Source: Sulfurimonadaceae bacterium (GTDB taxonomy: Bacteria > Campylobacterota > Campylobacteria > Campylobacterales > Sulfurimonadaceae). From it: 42,481 nucleotides of DNA. Numbering within the stretch: position 1 is the stretch's first letter; every line of letters starts with the position of its first letter. The DNA lies in NCBI GenBank assembly GCA_028683835.1, contig JAQUHB010000022.1, positions 1-42,481 of the forward strand, in the 5' to 3' direction. The notes beneath the pieces are model-generated. The model was not told where the DNA came from, ran no database searches, and saw only the letters and a program-made list of their open reading frames with translations. Below, piece by piece: positions 1-8,579 of the stretch. The position numbers were made by a program, and so were the translations under genes.

Positions 1-228
1 GAGCGAAAAAAACCTCCACGAAACTTCATAAAGATTAAAATATGCGATTGAGCCTATTTTTAGAAAAAGTAAAATTGAAAAAACAAGAAAAAAATGTTCT
101 AGATAAGTACCATCAACAGTAAAATTGAATCGTAGATTATAGGCTAGAAAAAGTGTTCCTAGAGAGATGAAAATATCAAAAAATACAAAAAATAGTGCTC
201 TCTTTAGCGGTGATGGTTTTAAAATCAT
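1..228 (-). CDS. PglF/WbpM-type nucleotide-sugar 4,6-dehydratase, N-terminal part (cut by window edge)
   Basis: Only the first 76 codons are present; the gene runs off the left edge. The start ATG (226-228) overlaps the stop of the upstream sugar-phosphate transferase by 4 bases (ATGA). The visible protein opens MILKPSPLKRALFF and has at least two hydrophobic helices with a short basic link containing NLRFNF. This is how membrane-anchored UDP-GlcNAc 4,6-dehydratases (PglF, WbpM, FlaA1-long family) begin, with four N-terminal helices before a Rossmann domain. The neighbours agree: a WbpL-like transferase and a reductase-like epimerase lie directly upstream, the wbpV-wbpL-wbpM arrangement known from Pseudomonas O-antigen loci. 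The catalytic domain is not visible, so the call rests on the N-terminus and context. Confidence 0.65.
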   Translation of the reverse strand, partial: MILKPSPLKRALFFVFFDIFISLGTLFLAYNLRFNFTVDGTYLEHFFLVFSILLFLKIGSIAYFNLYEVSWRFFSL

Positions 229-1187
229 TCAAACCCTTTTTTGGTATCGACAAATTTCATGGAAGTGTATAGCAATACAAGCGAAATTGCAAAGGCGATA
301 AATAGATTTGAAACAAAATATACTAAGGCCAATACAACAAAGTTAAGTAAAATCGAAAATAAAACAACTTTTTGATGACTCCAACCACTTTGCGTAAGTC
401 TTTGATAGGCGTGTTTTCTATGCGCTTGACTCAACTTTTCTTTATTCTTAAATCTTCTCAAGAGTGTCAAAGTTGCATCAAACCAAAACACTCCAAAAAG
501 TGTGATCCAAATCCACAGATTCACACTTGCTTCATTTGCATAATAGAGCGTAAATATGGCAATATTGTATCCTAAAAGTGTGCTTCCTACATCTCCCATA
601 AAGATCTTCGCTCTTTGCCAGTTCCATACTAAAAATCCTAAAACTGCTACAGCTAACACTAAAAAATGAGCCCCACCAAAAAGCAAAAAGCCAGCCAATG
701 ACAAGAAAATAGCTTCACTTCCTGCATAAGCGTCAATGCCGTCTAAAAAATTATAAAGATTGATAAACCAGACTATTAAAAAAAATGCAAAGAGGTTTGT
801 AAGTAATTGATTTTCAATGCTAAAGACTCCAAGATTAATAATATGTAGGCCACCGATAAGATAAAGTCCGCCAAGTGCGACACCGCTTTGTGTCAAAAGC
901 CTTAATTTTGGACTGAGCTCAAACAGATCATCGAGATAACTCACAACCGATATCACAATCCCCACCATCAATACATAAAAAAGTATCGTGTCTATTTGAG
1001 AGCTTACATGTAAGTAAATCAAACCGCTAAACCAAGTAATGGCAATGGCGACTCCTCCGCCATGCGGTGTTGCAACGGTGTGAGAACTTCTCTCATTTAC
1101 CCGTGCTACTAATGATTTTTTAATGGCATAGTTTTTTATGAGATAGGTGAGGAGAAAAGAGGATATAAAGACAACAATATAAAGCAT
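225..1187 (-). CDS. WecA/WbpL-type polyprenyl-phosphate N-acetylhexosamine-1-phosphate transferase
   Basis: A 320-residue polytopic membrane protein of the MraY/WecA family (glycosyl transferase family 4, PF00953). These enzymes start glycan assembly by moving a sugar-1-phosphate from a UDP-sugar to undecaprenyl phosphate on the cytoplasmic face of the inner membrane. Family motifs in order: NERSSH and PHGGG near residues 31-45, YLDDLFELSP (Mg-binding DD), NLYNFLDGID, KIFMGDVGS, and the C-terminal loop SQAHRKHAYQRL. About ten hydrophobic helices are evident. The length suits the shorter WbpL/WecA group. The gene directly follows the epimerase gene (1188) and overlaps the dehydratase gene, so it is probably the initiating transferase of this locus, perhaps for a QuiNAc- or FucNAc-type sugar (inference). 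One TTACATGTAA palindrome lies in frame as Leu-His-Val at about residue 59. Confidence 0.9.
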   Translation of the reverse strand: MLYIVVFISSFLLTYLIKNYAIKKSLVARVNERSSHTVATPHGGGVAIAITWFSGLIYLHVSSQIDTILFYVLMVGIVISVVSYLDDLFELSPKLRLLTQSGVALGGLYLIGGLHIINLGVFSIENQLLTNLFAFFLIVWFINLYNFLDGIDAYAGSEAIFLSLAGFLLFGGAHFLVLAVAVLGFLVWNWQRAKIFMGDVGSTLLGYNIAIFTLYYANEASVNLWIWITLFGVFWFDATLTLLRRFKNKEKLSQAHRKHAYQRLTQSGWSHQKVVLFSILLNFVVLALVYFVSNLFIAFAISLVLLYTSMKFVDTKKGFE

Positions 1188-2042
1188 TTATTTTTCTCCT
1201 TTTATCATACACTGTATCCCATTTTCCACACTGTAAGGATTTTTAAGGCTTAGTTTTTGTTTTGTAAGCGTATTGTCAACTTCCAAACTTCCATAAAGTC
1301 TTTTATAAAAAGATGGTTTTAGTAACTTTAAAAATGTCCCAAAAAATGGCACTTTGATAAAAAATATTTTTTTATCTAGATTTTTAGCAATGAGTTCTAT
1401 CAGCTTTGTAGTGCTCAAAGGTTCATCATCACTTGCTAAAAAAATGCCATTTTGCTTTTGTTTTATAAGCTCATCTATCAAATGACAAAGATTACCCACA
1501 TAGACCATACTTCTTTTATTTTTTATATTTCCAAACGGCAGTAAAGGAACTTTGTTTACTAAATTTACAAGGTTTTTTATATTTGCTTTTACTCCGTAAC
1601 CGTAAACGATAGGAGTTCTGATGATAGTGACATTAAAATATTCATCTTCGAGTTCTAGGAGTTCATTTTCCGCTTTGAGTTTACTTTTACCATACTCATC
1701 TTCAGGCTTACATATAAGAGTTTCAGTGTACACCTCATTACTCTCTTCGCCGTATACTTTGACCGTGCTCATAAAAATAAACTGTCTCACTCCGCTTTTT
1801 TTTGCTTTTTTTGCGAGTTCTAAAGTTTGAGTAACATTGATGCTCTCATACTCATCCGCACTTGCTCCGCCCATCTGATGAACAAGCGCTGAAAGATGAA
1901 TGACAACATCCACATCCTTTACATGTAAGCTTTGAAAATCATCCTTTAAAAATGAGAATTTCTGTATCTTGTATTGATTGGTATAATGGTTTATAAAATA
2001 GTTTCCGATAAAACCGTTTGAACCGGTGAGTAAGAGTTTCAT
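1188..2042 (-). CDS. NAD-dependent epimerase/reductase, WbpV/WbpK-like
   Basis: A 284-residue extended short-chain dehydrogenase (NAD-dependent epimerase/dehydratase family). The nucleotide-binding GSNGFIG motif is at residues 7-13, STVKVYG holds the active-site Ser/Thr region, and YGKSK is the catalytic Tyr-xxx-Lys. It is somewhat shorter than most family members (about 310-330). Placed just before a WbpL-like transferase and a WbpM-like dehydratase, it is best read as the C4 reductase (or epimerase) that finishes a 4-keto-6-deoxy UDP-sugar, as WbpV does. That substrate is inferred from gene order, not from residues. Its start overlaps the stop of the upstream GT4 gene by 4 bases. A TTACATGTAA copy is in frame as Leu-His-Val near residue 39. 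Confidence 0.8.
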   Translation of the reverse strand: MKLLLTGSNGFIGNYFINHYTNQYKIQKFSFLKDDFQSLHVKDVDVVIHLSALVHQMGGASADEYESINVTQTLELAKKAKKSGVRQFIFMSTVKVYGEESNEVYTETLICKPEDEYGKSKLKAENELLELEDEYFNVTIIRTPIVYGYGVKANIKNLVNLVNKVPLLPFGNIKNKRSMVYVGNLCHLIDELIKQKQNGIFLASDDEPLSTTKLIELIAKNLDKKIFFIKVPFFGTFLKLLKPSFYKRLYGSLEVDNTLTKQKLSLKNPYSVENGIQCMIKGEK

Positions 2043-3244
2043 TTATTATTCTCAAATATCGTCAACAACTGTTTGATTACTATTGTTTGATCAAATTCTT
2101 TAATTCTCTGAGATGCTTGCCTTATTTTTGAAATTCTATACTTTTCATCGTTTACTACAAGATAAATTTTACTGGCAAGTTCATCTATATTTCCCACTTC
2201 AAAAAGTTCACCACATTCGCCACTTTTCAAAATTTCTTTAGGACCTGTTTTACAATCAGATGATATAACAAAAGTTTCTAATGCCATAGCCTCAATCAAA
2301 ACTGTTGGCAAACCTTCAAATTTAGATGATAAAATAAAAATATCGGTATGTTTCATCCATATAAATGGATTGATTTTTTTACCTAAAAATATTATCTTTT
2401 TTGAGAGCTTCTTATCTTGTACAAAATCCTCTAACATCTTTTTATGTGGTCCATCACCTATAATATATAATTTACAACTTATTTTTTTTTCTTGCCATAA
2501 TTTTTCATAAGCCAAAATAAGAGTAGTGATATCTTTTTGATTTTCATCGAGTCTTGATACTGTACAAATATAATCATCTTGAAGTAATTTTATATCTTCT
2601 TCATCTAATAACTTTTTATCGGCTTGAACTTTAATGTTCTGAAAATCAAAAGGATTATAAATTCTCTGAATTTTATTTTTTGAAATGTTTGGATAAAAAT
2701 TTTCTAGCTGTTCTTTCATCTCATCGGCAATAGTTACAATATAGTCATATCTATTCAATTTTTTTTCATATCTATTTTTAAATATTTTCGTAATACCGCC
2801 AAAAAAATGTTCCACGGAACCGTGAAGCCAAATCATATGTTTCATAGATTTGTTATCCGTCAAATATGCCGGTAAAAATTGATAGAAACTGATCGTAAAA
2901 TCATAATTGCCATTTTGAACAATTTTTTTGACTTTTGCATGATAATAATAGAAATCAGCCATTATCATGAAGATATATAAAAATATAATAAAAACTTTAT
3001 ACCTCTTTCCTAAAGTTCTGAAATAATAAATAAATTTAGATATTTTTTCTGATTTGATGTATTGACAAGAGACCTCTTTAGGTAACATCTCTTCAAAAGT
3101 AAGTAACTCTTCTCCCATATTAAAATCAACTATCAAATCTACTTTATATTGATGGTCCACTAAAAGTCTTAAATAATCAACAGAAACTTTTTGTAATCCA
3201 CCGCCAACTGTTATGAAAGATGTATAAAAAAGTATTTTTTTCAC
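2039..3244 (-). CDS. Glycosyltransferase family 4
   Basis: A 401-residue GT-B fold glycosyltransferase (Glyco_transf_4 plus Glycos_transf_1 domains). The N-terminal half has TVGGGLQKV, the glycine-rich acceptor-side loop. The C-terminal half has VSRLDENQKD, IIGDGPHKKML and SKFEGLPTVLIEAMAL, the E-x7-E element that contacts the nucleotide-sugar. It probably adds a sugar to the lipid-linked glycan in the cytoplasm; donor and acceptor cannot be read from the sequence. It overlaps both neighbours by 4 bases (ATGA type), consistent with translation as part of one polycistron. The reading is AT-rich and Lys/Ile-rich like the genes up to about 11 kb. Confidence 0.88.
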   Translation of the reverse strand: MKKILFYTSFITVGGGLQKVSVDYLRLLVDHQYKVDLIVDFNMGEELLTFEEMLPKEVSCQYIKSEKISKFIYYFRTLGKRYKVFIIFLYIFMIMADFYYYHAKVKKIVQNGNYDFTISFYQFLPAYLTDNKSMKHMIWLHGSVEHFFGGITKIFKNRYEKKLNRYDYIVTIADEMKEQLENFYPNISKNKIQRIYNPFDFQNIKVQADKKLLDEEDIKLLQDDYICTVSRLDENQKDITTLILAYEKLWQEKKISCKLYIIGDGPHKKMLEDFVQDKKLSKKIIFLGKKINPFIWMKHTDIFILSSKFEGLPTVLIEAMALETFVISSDCKTGPKEILKSGECGELFEVGNIDELASKIYLVVNDEKYRISKIRQASQRIKEFDQTIVIKQLLTIFENNK

Positions 3245-4095
3245 GATTTAAATTTTCCCATATTTTTGTTTATAGCATCTTTTATAGCTAAATAATTATA
3301 TTTTAATCTCAATATTTTATTATCAACGAATAATAAGTTCAATGTAATATTCATAAGTCGTCTTAAAATATAATAGAGAATAGTCAGCTTGCTCTTTTTA
3401 TGCTTATACAACGCTAAATATAATACATTTCTCATTTGATAATAATTTCTAATAGGCGATGATATAGGTAAAACTTTAAATGGCAATTTTATTGTATTTA
3501 TCCCAACTTCATGACCCATTTTAATATTCCTATCGACCACTACCAAAAAGCCCTCTTCCTTTGCTCTCCAACATAGTTCAAAATCAATCATATCTAAGAA
3601 TAAATCTTCATCAAAGCCACCAATGGCCTTAATATTTAATGGTTCAAAAGTCATTCCAGAGGTAATTATTTCTGTCGCAAGATACAAATCATCTTCTATC
3701 TTTTGAGACAATTTTATGGGATATATGCCTCCATCAGACATTATTGGCTGTGGACCAAGTAATAAAATATTTGTATATTTCTTTTTATATTTTATATATG
3801 AATTGAAAAGATTCGAAATAAGTGAAATATCTATCTTGGAATCTTGATCAAAATAAACAATATAGTTTATTTGATCTTCTATGGCAATATTAAGACAATG
3901 ATTGATCCCTTTTGCAAGCCCTCCATTATCTTTATCATGAAAATAATAAATGCTTTCATTTTCTATCTTTAGACCTTCTTTAGAATTATCATATACATAT
4001 AATCGATATTTCTTAGACAATTCCGATATATTACCCATAAAAGAACTTATTTCATTCTCATATCTTACGATTATAATCCCATTTTTATTTATCAT
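3241..4095 (-). CDS. Glycosyltransferase family 2, rhamnosyltransferase-like
   Basis: A 284-residue GT-A fold family 2 glycosyltransferase. It has VYDNSKEG near the start, a DQDS motif (DxD-type metal site) in YIVYFDQDSKID, and GGFDEDLFLDMIDFELCWRAKE, a pattern shared with proteins annotated as rhamnosyltransferases (RfbF/WbbL type). The C-terminal third is basic and hydrophobic (RNYYQMRNVLYLALYKHKK), suggesting peripheral membrane association. Its start overlaps the downstream end of another rhamnosyltransferase-like gene at 4092 by 4 bases, and the two proteins resemble each other (DQDS, then FIDCVDTDYCLR or FLDMIDFELCWR), so they are probably paralogues. No rml genes for dTDP-rhamnose are in the window, so rhamnose as donor is not established. 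Confidence 0.82.
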   Translation of the reverse strand: MINKNGIIIVRYENEISSFMGNISELSKKYRLYVYDNSKEGLKIENESIYYFHDKDNGGLAKGINHCLNIAIEDQINYIVYFDQDSKIDISLISNLFNSYIKYKKKYTNILLLGPQPIMSDGGIYPIKLSQKIEDDLYLATEIITSGMTFEPLNIKAIGGFDEDLFLDMIDFELCWRAKEEGFLVVVDRNIKMGHEVGINTIKLPFKVLPISSPIRNYYQMRNVLYLALYKHKKSKLTILYYILRRLMNITLNLLFVDNKILRLKYNYLAIKDAINKNMGKFKS

Positions 4096-4943
4096 ATACG
4101 TTCTTTAAGCTGTTCATTATATTTTCCAAATATATTACGTTCATAATCTCGATACCCTCGATAAATCATTTTTAATTTTTTTAACTTATCACTTTCCAAT
4201 AGTATTATTTTTATTATTGCTTTGATTGTTATCAATTTTTCATATCTTATATAGTCGCTATAAACATCACTGTATTTATTCCATAGATATAATCTATTTC
4301 TCATCATGTAATAACTTCTTATATAATTATGTTGCGCAAATGTAAAATATCTATTTGTTTGCTTCTGCCCTAATTCATGTTCTAATAAAATATTTTTAAA
4401 CCTTTTTATTTTAAATCCATATTGCTTGATTCTCAAACAATAATCAGTATCCACACAATCTATAAATAGTTTTTCTTCAAATCCACCTAGCTGTTGCAAA
4501 ACCTTTAATTTTATTAAGTTACCCGAAGTCATTGTTATATAATCATAATACATTTTATAATTATCGATTTCTTTTTGTAAATGCATTGGAGAGAGCAATA
4601 CAATATTATCTTCAAGGCTACAATCTTTTATTTCCTCTATCATAGTATCTAAATTATTTTCATTAAATTGACTATCTTGATCCATTGTCAGCAACCAACT
4701 AGCTCCATCTTCTATAGCTAATCTTGCACCTAAATTTAAAGCTTGAGCGATACCTTGATTGCCATTATTATCAATATATATACATTTATTTGATAATGCT
4801 TTCACTTGATGAGTCAACTCATTATTTTTATTTTCTGAATTGTCTATAACATACAGCTTATCAACACTATCTATATATGATTTAATATTTAATAGAATAT
4901 TATTATCTGGATGATATAAGACTAAAACGCCTGCTATTTGCAC
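4092..4943 (-). CDS. Glycosyltransferase family 2, rhamnosyltransferase-like
   Basis: A 283-residue family 2 glycosyltransferase. It opens with GVLVLYHPDNNILLNIKSYI, has VIDNSENKNN, a DQDSQF metal-site motif, and GGFEEKLFIDCVDTDYCLRIKQ. It starts at GTG (4941-4943), since the upstream methyltransferase stop overlaps by 10 bases and no ATG fits the conserved N-terminus. It is related to the gene at 3241 and also to the decayed fragment at 5808-5944, whose first 35 or so codons match this gene's N-terminus after correcting one missing base. It acts in the cytoplasm on a lipid-linked intermediate; specificity is unknown. Confidence 0.82.
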   Translation of the reverse strand: MQIAGVLVLYHPDNNILLNIKSYIDSVDKLYVIDNSENKNNELTHQVKALSNKCIYIDNNGNQGIAQALNLGARLAIEDGASWLLTMDQDSQFNENNLDTMIEEIKDCSLEDNIVLLSPMHLQKEIDNYKMYYDYITMTSGNLIKLKVLQQLGGFEEKLFIDCVDTDYCLRIKQYGFKIKRFKNILLEHELGQKQTNRYFTFAQHNYIRSYYMMRNRLYLWNKYSDVYSDYIRYEKLITIKAIIKIILLESDKLKKLKMIYRGYRDYERNIFGKYNEQLKERI

Positions 4944-5815
4944 CGTAATACTCTATCTGAAGGAAATGGTGTATTGAATTTATAAGATTTAATATATTCA
5001 AATATTTCATTATTATTTACATCTTCTACTATTGGCTTTTGTGCAACAATCAGTATATGCATTGGATATATAGCTTCTACCGCTATTATTTTTAAGTTTA
5101 AAGAATCAATAAGTTCTACTGCTATATGTGAATCAAAAACGTGATGATGTAAACATCTATTTTCACTATTTTTTTTAGAACGTTCATGAAATTCTTGATG
5201 AGATCCAGCTTCCAAATCCATCGATAGGTCATGTAACTTTAAAATTTCATCAAGATGTGTTAAGTCATCTTCTTTTATATTATCGTTATAGTCTTGAATT
5301 AGATGTTTTAATGTCGTAACTGGACGATTATGATCAAATGTTCCGTCTTTATGTGGTATTAATAAGATTAAATGACCACCAGGTATTACAACGCGTATCC
5401 ACTCTTTTAAAGATTTTATGGGATTTGCTGTATGCTCAATCATATGAGAAGAAAGCAAAAAATCATATGTATCATTTTTTATTTCATATAGGTCAGTTGC
5501 TTCAAGTAAAAACTGTTGCCCATTCTTATGATTTTTATCATAGTGATAAGTAAACCCTTGGTTTATATCTCCCTCCCATACGGTAGTATGAGAGAAATTA
5601 CAATTATCTAGATTTGACACATAAGAATATATTGGTAAAATACCGTTTTTTTTGAAAACAGAACTTATCCCTCCTATTTCTAGTCCATATCCTGAGGAAA
5701 CTATCTCTTTTACAACATGATAATATCTTGCTTTACTTTTATGAACACGTCCCCATAAAGCTTTTATTAAACCGTTTAAACCTTTTTGTTGAATAGTAGA
5801 CATTATATTATTCAT
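4934..5815 (-). CDS. SAM-dependent class I methyltransferase
   Basis: A 293-residue protein with a Methyltransf_11-like core. GLEIGG near residue 45 looks like motif I for SAM binding, and FLLSSHMIEHTANPIKSLKEW followed by VIPGGHLILLIPHK are motifs that follow the Rossmann core in this group. The segment HDGTFDHNRPVTTLKHL and the His-rich part around residues 215-225 are seen in methyltransferases from surface-polysaccharide loci. It may methylate a sugar of the glycan, an inference from context only. The start (ATG, 5813-5815) lies inside the tail of the decayed GT2 fragment, whose shifted frame stops within this gene's first codons. Confidence 0.75.
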   Translation of the reverse strand: MNNIMSTIQQKGLNGLIKALWGRVHKSKARYYHVVKEIVSSGYGLEIGGISSVFKKNGILPIYSYVSNLDNCNFSHTTVWEGDINQGFTYHYDKNHKNGQQFLLEATDLYEIKNDTYDFLLSSHMIEHTANPIKSLKEWIRVVIPGGHLILLIPHKDGTFDHNRPVTTLKHLIQDYNDNIKEDDLTHLDEILKLHDLSMDLEAGSHQEFHERSKKNSENRCLHHHVFDSHIAVELIDSLNLKIIAVEAIYPMHILIVAQKPIVEDVNNNEIFEYIKSYKFNTPFPSDRVLRCK

Positions 5816-5944
5816 TACTATCAGTTTCCTTCAATATACTTATTTTTTTAGGCAATAAATATTCAATATTATTTATATAAGACTCAATCTTAATAAAATT
5901 ATTTCATCTGAATGATATAAAACTACCACATCCACTACACTCAT
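5808..5944 (-). pseudogene. 5' remnant of a GT2 (rhamnosyltransferase-like) gene, frameshifted
   Basis: Reading from ATG at 5944 gives MSVVDVVVLYHSDEIILL and then a stop at LSLI. Shifting frame by one missing base after the ILL codons restores IESYINNIEYLLPKKISIL, ending at a stop at 5808-5810. Joined, this parallels the start of the intact GT2 at 4943 (VLVLYHPDNNILLNIKSYIDSVDKL). The nucleotide sequences also line up here with a single-base gap. Nothing after about codon 40 survives, because the methyltransferase gene begins. It looks like a leftover from duplication or cassette exchange that placed the methyltransferase between a broken and an intact GT2. Confidence 0.7.
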
Positions 5945-5948
5945 GATT

Positions 5949-6887
5949 TCATCCAATTATATCATTTATGATATTTTTAATAAAAAAAGGATTTTTATTA
6001 AAATATATATGGCTCGAATTTTTACATCCAATTAAAAAAGTTTTAAAATGTATCAAGGAGTTTAAATAGTTTTCAAAATAAATTATAGCTTCATCAATTT
6101 TAGTGATTTTTTCATTATCAAAATTTAGATACATACTTTTTAATGCATATAAATTCTTCACTTGTGTTTCATAAATTGTTTGTCTACGTATTGTATTTCC
6201 TTTAAATCTTAATATTTTATTAATAATTAAAGCTTGGAATTTGCCTTCTATATATGCACTAGTATTTTGATTTATATGTTGTCTATATTTTATTAATGGC
6301 TTATTAATATATACAATTTTATTGTCTTTTGCTGCATTAATAGATAGATACCAATCATGATAAGTCAATCCTTCAGGGAAAGGTAATATTCTTTCTAATA
6401 ATTTTTTTTTGAACATAATAGTACATCCTGTTGCAACATTTGAAAATAAAAAATCTTCAAAAACTTTATGAGATTTTAATTCGTTTTTCCAAGTTTTTGA
6501 AATTGTTTGACCATTTTCATCTATGAGTTCGCAATCAGAATGAATAAGTAAATTATCTTCGATGTTTGCAAGAAGAAACTCTATTTTATTTTCTAACCAA
6601 ATATCATCTTGATCAGCCAATGCAATATAATCTCCATTGCATAAATTAATTGCCCTTTCAAAATTTTTCACATATCCCAAGTTTTGTTCATTCATGTAAT
6701 ATTTCAAACCGTACTTAATCTCATACATTTTAAGAATTTCAATAGTTTTATCAGAAGAACAATCATCACAAACTATCACTTCAATATTTTTATATGATTG
6801 TGCATAAATAGAGTCAAGCTGTTCTTTTAAGAACTCATCACCATTGTAAGTTGCCATCGCAATAGAAACAAGTGCTTGTGTATTCAT
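5949..6887 (-). CDS. Glycosyltransferase family 2
   Basis: A 312-residue GT-A family 2 glycosyltransferase. It opens VSIAMATYNGDEFLKEQL, with QSYKNIEVIVCDDCSSD (the DD donor-site motif) and ALADQDDIW (DxD metal site). LTYHDWYLSINAAK and KPLIKYRQHINQNTS follow the pattern of WfgD/alpha-L-Rha-type transferases in O-antigen clusters. The C-terminal about 90 residues are Asn/Ile/Lys-rich with no clear domain. It ends 4 bases before the GT2 remnant start and begins directly after the methyltransferase stop at 6888. Donor and acceptor are unknown. Confidence 0.85.
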   Translation of the reverse strand: MNTQALVSIAMATYNGDEFLKEQLDSIYAQSYKNIEVIVCDDCSSDKTIEILKMYEIKYGLKYYMNEQNLGYVKNFERAINLCNGDYIALADQDDIWLENKIEFLLANIEDNLLIHSDCELIDENGQTISKTWKNELKSHKVFEDFLFSNVATGCTIMFKKKLLERILPFPEGLTYHDWYLSINAAKDNKIVYINKPLIKYRQHINQNTSAYIEGKFQALIINKILRFKGNTIRRQTIYETQVKNLYALKSMYLNFDNEKITKIDEAIIYFENYLNSLIHFKTFLIGCKNSSHIYFNKNPFFIKNIINDIIG

Positions 6888-7634
6888 CTATTTCTCTACC
6901 AAAATAAGATTCTCATTAACGTTCACTCCATATTTTTTAGAATCTATTTTTACTAAAATTTCTTGATGATGTTTCACTCTTAATTGAAAACCTACATCCT
7001 CTAATTTATTGAAAAGATCATGTCCAAAAACTCTCACATGATCTTCCTGTCCATAAAATTGCATTCTCAAAACATCAGAATTTATATTTTTATCTTGAAA
7101 AGAGTTAGATAAAAGATTCGAATAAGGCGTTTGCAGAATTGCCATTCCTCCCTTTCGTAAAACTCGATAAATTTCCATTAAAGCTGTCTCTATATCTTCA
7201 ATATGCTCTAGTACATGGTTACAAATTAAAAAATCAAAAGAATTATTAGCATAGGGTATAGCAGTAATATCAATCTTTTCTACATCATCGTCATTAGAAT
7301 ACAAATCTGCTTTAACATATTGTTCAGGTCTTAATGCTGCAATTTTATCTGACAAATGAACTTCTGGAGCGAAATGTAATACTCTTCCTTTTAATACTTT
7401 CCATAAGTCAAGTGTATCAATATACATAAGGAGGTGTCGTTCCCTATCATGACTCCAACAATACGGACAAGAAAAATTTTTTATATCACTACCAATCATT
7501 TGTAACGCTTGAGTAAAATATGATATTTTTTCACTTTCTCTATAAGGTATAAAATAGGTGAAAGTATTTCCACACACATAACAACTTTTACTATTACCTA
7601 GTCTGTTTAATACATTTTTAATACGCTTTATCAT
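6888..7634 (-). CDS. Class I methyltransferase with N-terminal zinc-ribbon-like cysteines
   Basis: A 248-residue SAM-dependent methyltransferase. The N-terminus has two CxxC pairs (Cys18/21 and Cys56/59), likely a metal-binding knuckle. LHFAPEVHLSDKI is motif I, and FDFLICNHVLEHIEDIETAL followed by LRKGGMAILQTPY are the Methyltransf_11 motifs. The combination of paired cysteines plus HFAPE is typical of methyltransferases embedded in glycan loci; the substrate is probably a sugar hydroxyl, but the sequence does not show which. The stop abuts the start of the GT2 gene at 6887 with no spacer. Confidence 0.8.
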   Translation of the reverse strand: MIKRIKNVLNRLGNSKSCYVCGNTFTYFIPYRESEKISYFTQALQMIGSDIKNFSCPYCWSHDRERHLLMYIDTLDLWKVLKGRVLHFAPEVHLSDKIAALRPEQYVKADLYSNDDDVEKIDITAIPYANNSFDFLICNHVLEHIEDIETALMEIYRVLRKGGMAILQTPYSNLLSNSFQDKNINSDVLRMQFYGQEDHVRVFGHDLFNKLEDVGFQLRVKHHQEILVKIDSKKYGVNVNENLILVEK

Positions 7635-7655
7635 AAATTATCCTTCATTTCAATT

Positions 7656-8579
7656 TCACCCAATTACACTTTTAAATATTTTTTTCACTCCAGCATATTT
7701 TCTAATTAAATATTTTTTTAAAGAGTAGGTAAATATAAAAAAAGTTGAATCTGTTGTATTCAATATCATTTCTAAAATTCTTTTTTTATAATATTTCATC
7801 ATCTCTTTATCATCAATCCGTTTGTAATAAGCAAACATCATACTAAATGAGATTAAACTATTGTCATATACTTCACTCATAGATAGCATTGAGTGGACTC
7901 CAGTTCTGTGAATGCGATACATTGATGGGCTGATGTTATCCAAATATTTACCCTGACCATAATCAGATAATAATGCCCAAAGAAAGAGATCACCATATTT
8001 TGCTTGAGAAAACTCCAAAGGAAAAGACTTAATAATATTTCTAAAACATACAGTCAATGTATTTATAGGTGTTGCTTCCCTTAGCTCTTTACTACTTAAA
8101 TCTTTTTTTACTCCTCCAATATACTTTTTTATTAATCCTTGATCATTAAATCCAATGACAGAAGAGTAAGTAATTACATATTCTTTATTTTTATCTAAAA
8201 AATCTTTTTGTAATTGTAACTTTTTAGAATCTGTCCAATAATCATCCCCTTCACATATAGCTATATATTCACCTTTACAAGCCAATAGTGTTCGTATAAA
8301 ATTCGGATTCATGCCAACATTATTTTCACTTGTAATAAGCTTAATTATATTTGGATATTTTTCCATATACTTTTTAATTATGTTGATAGTAGTATCTAAA
8401 CTGTAATCTTCCCCTATAACTATTTCGAATGGAAAATCTGTCTCTTGCATCAAAAAACTATCTATTGCTTCACTTATATACTTTTCATGATTATATGTAA
8501 TTGTACATATGCTTACCACTGGTAATGAATTATTGGTTTGCCAATGTTTCATAATCTCTTCTTCTGTTTTATGGAACAT
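7656..8579 (-). CDS. Glycosyltransferase family 2
   Basis: A 307-residue family 2 glycosyltransferase. VSICTITYNHEKYISEAIDSFL is the N-terminal beta-alpha unit, EIVIGEDYSLD the donor-site acidic motif, and AICEGDDYW the DxD-type metal site. The start used (ATG 8577-8579) directly follows the flippase stop codon and has AAGGA five bases upstream, inside the flippase's last codons. An internal ATG at 8552 also has a good purine-rich site (AAGAAGAG), so the first nine residues are uncertain. It belongs to the flippase-led run of glycan genes. Confidence 0.85.
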   Translation of the reverse strand: MFHKTEEEIMKHWQTNNSLPVVSICTITYNHEKYISEAIDSFLMQETDFPFEIVIGEDYSLDTTINIIKKYMEKYPNIIKLITSENNVGMNPNFIRTLLACKGEYIAICEGDDYWTDSKKLQLQKDFLDKNKEYVITYSSVIGFNDQGLIKKYIGGVKKDLSSKELREATPINTLTVCFRNIIKSFPLEFSQAKYGDLFLWALLSDYGQGKYLDNISPSMYRIHRTGVHSMLSMSEVYDNSLISFSMMFAYYKRIDDKEMMKYYKKRILEMILNTTDSTFFIFTYSLKKYLIRKYAGVKKIFKSVIG

